From the NCBI GenBank assembly GCA_022181005.1, contig BQMV01000003.1, positions 1 through 26,879 of the forward strand: DNA of 26,879 bases. Reading direction: 5' to 3'. The notes under the pieces are model-generated. The model was given only the letters and a program-made list of their open reading frames with translations, was not told where the DNA came from and made no database searches. A program made the translations under genes and the position numbers. Positions 22,029 through 26,879 of this stretch are shown piece after piece. The number at the start of each line of letters is the position of its first letter. The first letter of the stretch is position 1. Origin of the DNA: Anaerolineaceae bacterium. Its GTDB lineage: Bacteria; Chloroflexota; Anaerolineae; Anaerolineales; Villigracilaceae.

Positions 22029-22589
22029 TCATACGGATGGAGCGCTCCATGCGCCGACGAATGCGTCTACGGTCGCTCGATCGAATAAGATCAATTTCAC
22101 TATTTTAAGGCTTGATGAATTGCGCTCAAAATACGCTTCCATCGCCGACGTAATGACGCGCGCCGCGCGCTCTTTCGGAAAGCCAAAAATGCCCGTCGAG
22201 ACGGCTGGGAATGCGATTGAAGTACACGCAAGTTCGTCGGCAACGCGCAACGCGCCGGTAACAGCGTGGAATAATTTCTCATCTTCATCGCCGCTGCCCC
22301 ACACCGGACCGACGACATGGATTACAAATTTCGCAGGGAGCGCCCCTCCAGAAGTCCACGCTGGATGCGTATGCGAGACGAGTCCGCGCTGGCGAATCCA
22401 CTCATCCGATTCTCGCTGTATTGCTTCTCCGCCTTGTTTCGAGATCGCCCACGCCACCCCGCCCCCATGCTGCAAACGTTCATTCGCCGCATCAACAATC
22501 GCATCTGCTTTCTCAGCCGCGATGTCGCCTTGCGCAATCTGGATCGTTTGACCGGTAGATAGGGTTCGTTCTTTCACAAGAACGCTCAT
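22029..22589 (-). CDS. Macrodomain (ADP-ribose-binding) protein
   Basis: A 186-residue single macrodomain. It shows the GDIAAEKADAIVDAANERLQHGGGVAWAISKQGG block, which matches the ADP-ribose-binding N-x-A-N...GGGVA loop, VIHVVGPVW and IAFPAVSTGIFGFPKERAARV, the second binding loop. Such proteins bind or hydrolyse ADP-ribose and related metabolites such as O-acetyl-ADP-ribose. The ATG at 22589 is preferred over a longer frame that would run through the rplT terminator into rplT. A TACAAT box ends 6 nt before this ATG, so the transcript may be leaderless; GAGG about 12 nt upstream is a weak alternative ribosome-binding site. Precedes trpS by 10 nt. Confidence 0.9.
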   Translation of the reverse strand: MSVLVKERTLSTGQTIQIAQGDIAAEKADAIVDAANERLQHGGGVAWAISKQGGEAIQRESDEWIRQRGLVSHTHPAWTSGGALPAKFVIHVVGPVWGSGDEDEKLFHAVTGALRVADELACTSIAFPAVSTGIFGFPKERAARVITSAMEAYFERNSSSLKIVKLILFDRATVDAFVGAWSAPSV

Positions 22590-22595
22590 GCGATG

Positions 22596-22601
22596 ATTGT
22601 A
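22596..22601 (-). promoter_or_regulatory. Possible -10 box (TACAAT) directly before the macrodomain gene
   Basis: TACAAT followed by exactly 6 nt and then ATG on the minus strand, the spacing seen in leaderless promoters. A recognisable -35 box is lacking. It lies just after the rplT terminator. Confidence 0.4.
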
Positions 22602-22608
22602 CCTCGTT

Positions 22609-22638
22609 AAAAGAATAGAGCGAGAGAGTTTCTCTCGC
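22609..22638 (-). terminator. Intrinsic terminator of the infC-rpmI-rplT operon
   Basis: Minus strand GCGAGAGA, loop AAC, TCTCTCGC (22638-22620), followed by TCTATTCTTTT. It begins about 10 nt after the rplT stop. Confidence 0.88.
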
Positions 22639-22648
22639 CCTATAAAAT

Positions 22649-22990
22649 TTATTGCGCTTTTGCGACCACTGCGGCAAACGCCTGCGGATCGCGGATCGCT
22701 ATATCGGACAACATCTTGCGGTTGAGCTCGATATTTGCTTTCCTCAACCCTGCCACTAACTTGCTGTAGGTCGTTCCATTCAGACGCGCGGCGGCGTTGA
22801 TGCGCACGATCCACAATTTGCGCAAGTCACGTTTGCGCACGCGGCGGTCGCGCGTGGCGTACCACATGCTTTTCAGCATCGCCTCGTTAGCGCGGCGGAA
22901 CAAGCGATTCTTTGTGCCGCGCTGCCCTTTGGTAAACTTCAAAACTTTCTTATGGCGTTTATAGCCCTGGGGGCCGCCTTTTACTCTCAT
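22649..22990 (-). CDS. rplT: 50S ribosomal protein L20 (bL20)
   Basis: A 113-residue basic rRNA-binding protein needed for early 50S assembly. The long basic N-terminal helix (HKKVLKFTKGQRGTKNRLFRRANEAMLKS) and the globular RDRRVRKRDLRKLWIVRINAAARLNGTTYSKLVAGLRKANIELNRKMLSDIA are typical. AGGAGAG precedes the ATG at 22990. It is last in the conserved infC-rpmI-rplT operon and closes with a strong terminator. In E. coli and Bacillus bL20 represses its own operon; spacer hairpins here could serve that, which is inference. Confidence 0.97.
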   Translation of the reverse strand: MRVKGGPQGYKRHKKVLKFTKGQRGTKNRLFRRANEAMLKSMWYATRDRRVRKRDLRKLWIVRINAAARLNGTTYSKLVAGLRKANIELNRKMLSDIAIRDPQAFAAVVAKAQ

Positions 22991-23041
22991 GCTTTACTCT
23001 CCTGCAAACTCGCGGGCGTCAATGACGTTGAAGCGCCATTC

Positions 23042-23066
23042 GTTGCGCACACCCGAAAGCCGCAAC
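23042..23066 (-). other. Hairpin GTTGCG/CGCAAC in the rpmI-rplT spacer
   Basis: A 6-bp perfect stem with a 13-nt loop in the 116-nt spacer, which is longer than usual for these two genes. A possible bL20 or processing site; no further support. Confidence 0.35.
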
Positions 23067-23106
23067 TAAAAAAACAGATGCGTCATGGAGCGGATCGAAA
23101 TCCGCC

Positions 23107-23337
23107 TTAATCCATATTCGGCGCCAAACGTTTAATGCGTTTGACGATCTTGCGGCCCTTTACTTCGTGCATTTCAGTCAGCTGCGCTTTGGTGCGCTTC
23201 GACGTGTTGCGGCGCAAGTGGCTCTTGCCGCCTTTTGTGCGCACAAGTTTGCCCGAGCCCGTCAACCGAAAGCGCTTCGAGGTCGCTTTGTGGGTTTTGA
23301 GTTTTAACTTACCCGTAGTCTTCGCTTTGCGAGGCAT
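23107..23337 (-). CDS. rpmI: 50S ribosomal protein L35 (bL35)
   Basis: A 76-residue basic protein, slightly longer than the usual 64-66 residues. It shows the family core KTHKATSKRFRLTGSGKLVRTKGGKSHLRRNTSKRTKAQL and ends KRIKRLAPNMD. AGGAG lies about 10 nt before the ATG at 23337. It lies between infC and rplT as in most bacteria; the upstream spacer carries two hairpins. Confidence 0.97.
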   Translation of the reverse strand: MPRKAKTTGKLKLKTHKATSKRFRLTGSGKLVRTKGGKSHLRRNTSKRTKAQLTEMHEVKGRKIVKRIKRLAPNMD

Positions 23338-23373
23338 CTCGCTCTATCTCCTTTCAAAGGTTTACAATAAGAA

Positions 23374-23401
23374 CCGCGGGGCTATGCCTTCCCGCCCGCG
23401 G
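23374..23401 (-). other. CCGCGGG/CCCGCGG hairpin upstream of rpmI
   Basis: A 7-bp GC-only stem with a 14-nt loop in the infC-rpmI spacer, about 25 nt before the rpmI Shine-Dalgarno. A second perfect palindrome (GCCGACTTAAGTCGGC, 23433-23448) lies immediately after the infC stop. Together they are candidates for bL20 autoregulation or mRNA processing; this is inference. Confidence 0.5.
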
Positions 23402-23449
23402 ATTTCCTCAATCTTTGGGACTTGCCAGTACCGCCGACTTAAGTCGGCA

Positions 23450-24022
23450 TTACGCTGGCGCTTCTTTCTCAGAAGCGGTTGGTTCCGCCTTCTCCTTCTT
23501 CTTGACGGCGCCTTTGCTCGGCGCCAACACTACCAGCATCGTGCGCCCTTCCATTTGAGGCGCCGCTTCCACCACGCTGACGTCTTCCAGCGAGGCGGCG
23601 ATCTCCTTCAGGTCTTCCAGCGCGATCTCAGGGTAATCCATTTCACGTCCACGGAATTTAACCGTTACGCGAACTTTGTTGCCCGCCAGCAACCAACGGC
23701 GAGCGTCGTCCACTTTGAAGCCGCGATGCGCCACGTTCGTCTTAGGGCGCAGGCGAATCTCTTTGACCTCGATCTTCGTCTGCGATTTCTTCGCTTCGCG
23801 TTCTTTTTTGGCTCGTTCGTAAATGAACTTGCCAAAATCCATCACGCGACAAACCGGCGGATTGGCATTAGGCGAAACTTCAACAACATCCAACTCGGCG
23901 TCGCGAGCGATCTGCAAAGCCTGCTTCATCGAAACTACCCCAATGTTTTCACCGTTGGGACCGATCAAACGAACTTCGGCAACCCGAATGCCTTCATTGA
24001 CTCGAAAATCTATGGCGCTGAT
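23450..24022 (-). CDS. infC: Translation initiation factor IF-3, predicted AUC start codon
   Basis: A 190-residue IF-3, which binds the 30S subunit and proofreads start codons. It shows the N-domain FRVNEGIRVAEVRLIGPNGENIGVVS, a lysine-rich linker (FGKFIYERAKKEREAKK) and a C-domain KEIRLRPKTNVAHRGFKVDDARRWLLAGNKVRVTVKFRGREM. No ATG, GTG or TTG lies upstream of the conserved N-domain; the in-frame ATC at 24022-24020 has AGGAG exactly 6 nt upstream and is the best start. Non-canonical AUU/AUC/AUA starts are a hallmark of infC, allowing IF-3 to repress its own translation. The C-terminus has a short Lys/Glu/Ala-rich extension (KKKEKAEPTASEKEAPA). Confidence 0.93.
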   Translation of the reverse strand: MSAIDFRVNEGIRVAEVRLIGPNGENIGVVSMKQALQIARDAELDVVEVSPNANPPVCRVMDFGKFIYERAKKEREAKKSQTKIEVKEIRLRPKTNVAHRGFKVDDARRWLLAGNKVRVTVKFRGREMDYPEIALEDLKEIAASLEDVSVVEAAPQMEGRTMLVVLAPSKGAVKKKEKAEPTASEKEAPA

Positions 24023-24048
24023 ATGCTTCTCCTATTGACACGACAAAT

Positions 24049-24063
24049 CCAGCCTTGGGCTGG
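24049..24063 (-). other. Small hairpin in the infC leader
   Basis: CCAGCC-TTG-GGCTGG, a 6-bp GC-rich stem between the predicted transcription start and the infC Shine-Dalgarno. It may be part of a regulatory leader; not matched to a known class. Confidence 0.45.
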
Positions 24064-24077
24064 CTCAAAGTGGACGA

Positions 24078-24107
24078 ATGATACCACGCCCGTAGAGGAA
24101 TCGTCAA
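24078..24107 (-). promoter_or_regulatory. Promoter of infC-rpmI-rplT
   Basis: TTGACG (24107-24102) and TATCAT (24083-24078) on the minus strand with an 18-nt spacer. Back to back with the sigma-factor promoter that starts at the very next base. Confidence 0.65.
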
Positions 24108-24135
24108 TTGAATGCCCAACCTTTTCAAGTATGAT
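24108..24135 (+). promoter_or_regulatory. Promoter of the ECF sigma factor gene
   Basis: TTGAAT (24108-24113) and TATGAT (24130-24135) with a 16-nt spacer, giving a leader of about 13 nt before the ATG at 24155. It resembles a housekeeping promoter rather than an ECF-type AAC...CGT pair. Confidence 0.55.
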
Positions 24136-24154
24136 CGGATATATAGTGTAGAAG

Positions 24155-24712
24155 ATGATAGACGAATTCAAAGCCATCAAACGTTTGAAACAGGGCGATA
24201 TTGGCGGGCTGGAGACGCTGGTCAGCCATTATCAGGTAAAGGCTGTGCGCACAGCGTATCTCATCACGCGTGAAGTTGGACTAGCGGAGGATGTAGTGCA
24301 GGATTGCTTCGTGCAGGCGTACCGCTCGATACGCAGATTCGATTCATCGCGTCCTTTCGAGCCGTGGTTCATGCGGAGCGTGGTCAATGCGGCAGTGAAG
24401 GTGATGCAAAGGTCGGCGCGGCAGGTTGAGATGGGGGACGATACGGATGAATCGCTGTTTGCGGAAATCGCCGCGAGAGTCGAATCGGTCGAGGAGCAGG
24501 TGGAATCTATCGAAGTCCAAAATCAAATCTGGGACGCCATGCAGGAGTTATCGCCGCGTCAGCGGGCTGTCATTGTCCAAAGATATTTTTTAGAGATGAG
24601 CGAAAAAGAGATGGCGGAGGAATCGGGCGTCGCGGCTGGCACGATCAAATGGCTATTGAACGCAGCCCGCGAACGTCTGCGCGGACTGCTCGCGGAAAGG
24701 GACGAGGAATGA
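24155..24712 (+). CDS. ECF-type RNA polymerase sigma factor
   Basis: A 185-residue sigma-70 family protein with only regions 2 and 4. Region 2 spans about residues 20-85 (VKAVRTAYLITREVGLAEDVVQDCFVQAYRSIRRFDSSRPFEPWFMRSVVNAAV); region 4 spans about 125-180 (LSPRQRAVIVQRYFLEMSEKEMAEESGVAAGTIKWLLNAARERLRGLL), a helix-turn-helix for the -35 element. The acidic linker (DDTDESLFAEIAARVESVEEQVESIEVQ) is longer than usual. The Shine-Dalgarno is weak. The stop overlaps by 4 nt (ATGA) the gene of a membrane protein that is the natural candidate for its anti-sigma factor. Divergent from infC. Confidence 0.92.
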   Translation: MIDEFKAIKRLKQGDIGGLETLVSHYQVKAVRTAYLITREVGLAEDVVQDCFVQAYRSIRRFDSSRPFEPWFMRSVVNAAVKVMQRSARQVEMGDDTDESLFAEIAARVESVEEQVESIEVQNQIWDAMQELSPRQRAVIVQRYFLEMSEKEMAEESGVAAGTIKWLLNAARERLRGLLAERDEE

Positions 24713-26879
24713 ACGAGAATCGCTTGAAAGTTGCGTTGGAATCCATTGCTCGCCGCGGCGTTCCAGAAGATGTTAATTTGATGCCGTATATCGCGGCTCG
24801 ACTTGAAAGGAAAACGTTGATGACAACACTTCGCGCGCGACCTTTATTGATGACCGTAATCATCGTATTGGCGATCCTTGTGATGACTGGTGTTGCCTAT
24901 GCCATCGGTAAATCGCTTGAATATATTCCCGGCTTTGGTCTTATTGAGCAGGGGACGCCGATTCGGGTCTTGAAGGAACCGGTGAGCTTGACGAAAGATG
25001 GCGTGACAGTGACTGTGCATCGCGCTATGCTGACGCCGGACAGAACTGACATTGCCTACTCCGTTTCAGGCGTGCCGCACTCGGCGTATCCCGAAGGCGA
25101 GACTGTGATGGGTAACTGTATTGATGAAAGTTCTGAACCATACCTGCGCCTGCCCGACGGATCAAGAATTTATGCGGGACGGTTTTTGACTACGCCTGTT
25201 CCTGCGGACGTGAACGAGGCTGTGTTCGTCATGCCGTGCATTTTCAACACCCTGCCCGGCGCTGTTCCTGAAAATTGGGAATTGCCTCTGCAATTCATCC
25301 CCGCGCCGCCGGAGTTGACCGTTATCCCTGTAACGATTCTTCCCTCTTTGCCCCCCGAACCGATCTCAACCACCGGCGCGGAAAACCCTCTGACAATCAC
25401 GAAAGTTCTCGACATTGGAGACAGTTTTGTTCTGATGGGCGAATTTCGTTATGACGCGCTTGGGACAATCTCTCACGACAATGTTTTCGCCGACGGTTCA
25501 TGGTTGTGGGTCAAAAGCGTGAAGGTAATCGATTCGATTGGATCGGAAATTCCAAGTATCTTGAGCAACGATATTGTATGGCCCACGCCCAGCCAGCCGA
25601 ATGCCGAAGTGTGGGGTTATCAGGTTGATAAAAATTTCGTCCCGTCGCTGACAATATATTATGAGGTTGAGCGCATTATTCCCATTGGAGCAGAGGAGCA
25701 GGCTGAGGTTACATTCGACGTAGGGACCAATCCGCAAGACGGGGATGTGTGGACGATGAATCGGGATTTCAATCTCGGCGGCTATAACATTCGGCTCGTT
25801 TCAGTCACTTCGGATTACTATGGGTATAACTTTAACTTCAAAGCCGACCCCGGCGCAAGCGCAAACGCGATCAATGTGGAGATTGTTGGGTATCTGCCCT
25901 ATTGCGGTGGCGGTGGCGGTGGCGGAGAATATCCTGAGGAGTTTACTCGCAGTGTTTGTTACGGCGGCGCGGTCCCATTTCCCAATGGAAAGTTGACCGT
26001 GCTTATCCGTTTTCAGGCTTTGAAAAGAGAGAATCAAACTTATCAATTGGCATGGAGTCCAAACACCGCGCAGCCGTTCGTTACGCCAACGCCGCGCCCG
26101 GATGTATGCCTGACGCTCGAGAGGTGGAATCAATTGGCGGGGCGGAATGACGCGCTTCCGGCTGGAGTAAGCGGCAAAATTGTCACAACCGTTAACGAGG
26201 GCGGGATGTTACCCGCGACCTACGTCAGTAATTTGGATGGAACAAACCTGCAGAAGATTGGCATCGGCGCGTGGCCCTCGCTTTCCAACGATGGAACGCA
26301 ATTGGCGTACAGCGCTCAGGATGGTTTGCATGTGGTTAATCTGACAAGCGGACAAAACTCAGCGCTAGGCATGGACGGTTATCGCATGATCTGGTCGCCG
26401 GACGACACGCGCTGGATGTTTACCAATACGTTCAATATGTATATCGTCAATGCCGATGGTTCAGGGTTACAGACAATCAATATTCCCTCTGGGCAGGTAC
26501 TCGCGCCTGTGGGCTGGCTGTCCGATAATCAAACGATTGTGTATAGCACACTGAGCGGAGATGGGTTTAATCTCAAAACCTATAACTTGCAGAGCGGTGA
26601 AACAAAAGATTTATTCACGATCCACAATAAGGCAGGCTATGGCGCGATCTCGCCTGACGGACAATGGATCGTTTTCGCCGACCGACAATTCGGCGAAACG
26701 AACTGGGGAATTTACATCTCGCGGCTGGACGGATCGGAACGCAAATTGGTTGTGGAACCTGAGGTTACAACTGCCTTCATGTCGGTTTGGGGTCCGAATG
26801 GACAGTGGTTGGTCGTCAACACGCGGGATGCGAATGACAAAAACATACCTATCTTGGTCAATCCGTTCACTTGCGAAAT
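24709..26879 (+). CDS. Putative anti-sigma factor: single-pass membrane protein with external TolB/PD40-like beta-propeller, C-terminus outside window
   Basis: The frame is open for 723 codons from the ATG at 24709 to the window edge. Residues 1-44 are cytoplasmic and short (MNENRLKVALESIARRGVPED...), without the HxxxCxxC zinc motif of common anti-sigma domains. One membrane helix lies at about 45-67. The outer part up to about residue 460 has beta-rich, immunoglobulin-like character with paired cysteines and a Cys-Gly7 run near residue 400. From about 484 it shows repeats of the TolB/PD40 propeller type (WPSLSNDGTQLAYS, MIWSPDDTRWMFT, AISPDGQWIVFADR, VWGPNGQWLVVNT). The 4-nt overlap with the sigma gene argues for paired function: an envelope signal read by the outer domain and passed to the sigma factor. 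That role is inference. Confidence 0.75.
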   Translation, partial: MNENRLKVALESIARRGVPEDVNLMPYIAARLERKTLMTTLRARPLLMTVIIVLAILVMTGVAYAIGKSLEYIPGFGLIEQGTPIRVLKEPVSLTKDGVTVTVHRAMLTPDRTDIAYSVSGVPHSAYPEGETVMGNCIDESSEPYLRLPDGSRIYAGRFLTTPVPADVNEAVFVMPCIFNTLPGAVPENWELPLQFIPAPPELTVIPVTILPSLPPEPISTTGAENPLTITKVLDIGDSFVLMGEFRYDALGTISHDNVFADGSWLWVKSVKVIDSIGSEIPSILSNDIVWPTPSQPNAEVWGYQVDKNFVPSLTIYYEVERIIPIGAEEQAEVTFDVGTNPQDGDVWTMNRDFNLGGYNIRLVSVTSDYYGYNFNFKADPGASANAINVEIVGYLPYCGGGGGGGEYPEEFTRSVCYGGAVPFPNGKLTVLIRFQALKRENQTYQLAWSPNTAQPFVTPTPRPDVCLTLERWNQLAGRNDALPAGVSGKIVTTVNEGGMLPATYVSNLDGTNLQKIGIGAWPSLSNDGTQLAYSAQDGLHVVNLTSGQNSALGMDGYRMIWSPDDTRWMFTNTFNMYIVNADGSGLQTINIPSGQVLAPVGWLSDNQTIVYSTLSGDGFNLKTYNLQSGETKDLFTIHNKAGYGAISPDGQWIVFADRQFGETNWGIYISRLDGSERKLVVEPEVTTAFMSVWGPNGQWLVVNTRDANDKNIPILVNPFTCE

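Noticed and set aside
22590..22814. N-terminal extension of the macrodomain frame into rplT
   Set aside because: The extension overlaps rplT and its terminator, has no macrodomain homology and would be a shadow; the ATG at 22589 fits the domain start.
23135..24151. A 338-codon open frame on the plus strand across rpmI and infC
   Set aside because: It is antisense to two certain genes and their promoter, with low-complexity Arg/Phe/Leu-rich content and no recognisable fold.
25903..25927. Possible frameshift at the GGT/GGC run in the putative anti-sigma gene
   Set aside because: The frame stays open on both sides with consistent codon use; the run simply encodes Cys-Gly7, though it could be slippage-prone.

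Overview
The window looks like a piece of an Anaerolineae-type Chloroflexota chromosome of moderate GC. This placement is inference. It rests on the lipoprotein style (LAAC lipobox followed by a Thr/Pro/Gln/Ala-rich linker), a fused shikimate kinase/dehydroquinate synthase, MscL with a zinc-ribbon tail, and heavy seeding with short dispersed repeats. No rRNA, tRNA, CRISPR array, transposase or phage gene was found.

Layout. (1) 1-8076, minus strand: a peptide-type ABC importer, transcribed dppD-dppF-SBP1-dppB-dppC-SBP2, with a near-consensus promoter at 8049-8076. A second consensus promoter serves the distal binding-protein gene, which runs off the left edge. (2) 8115-10947, plus strand: mscL with its own promoter and a probable terminator, then a UvrD/PcrA-type helicase gene. 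(3) 10944-20074, minus strand: an aromatic amino acid operon in the order leader peptide, aroH, DAHP synthase, tyrA, aroA, aroE, aroC, aroK-aroB fusion, degV, aroQ. All seven shikimate steps from DAHP to chorismate are present, plus chorismate mutase and prephenate dehydrogenase; pheA and trpS lie directly upstream. (4) 20071-22589, minus: macrodomain protein, trpS, pheA. (5) 22609-24107, minus: infC-rpmI-rplT, with a good terminator and promoter; infC appears to start with AUC. (6) 24108-26879, plus: an ECF sigma factor gene with a divergent promoter. It overlaps by 4 nt the gene of a single-pass membrane protein whose outer part ends in a TolB/PD40-like beta-propeller; that gene is cut by the right edge.

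The strongest unusual signal is at 19863-20074. A consensus-like promoter overlapping the pheA stop codon is followed almost at once by a 25-codon ORF containing W-F-A-Y-F-Y-F-Y-G-F (8 aromatic residues out of 10), then by a 13-bp hairpin with a T-rich tail just upstream of aroH. This has the architecture of a ribosome-mediated transcription attenuator that would sense Trp, Phe and Tyr together, and its leader peptide looks leaderless.

The second unusual signal is that the same operon (about 12.4-19.5 kb) is seeded with at least five families of short repeats. They lie in the spacers and also, in frame, inside aroK-aroB, aroC, aroE, aroA and the end of tyrA. One copy supplies both the C-terminus of AroA and the ribosome-binding site of aroE. 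The translation genes and the transporter operon do not show these repeats.
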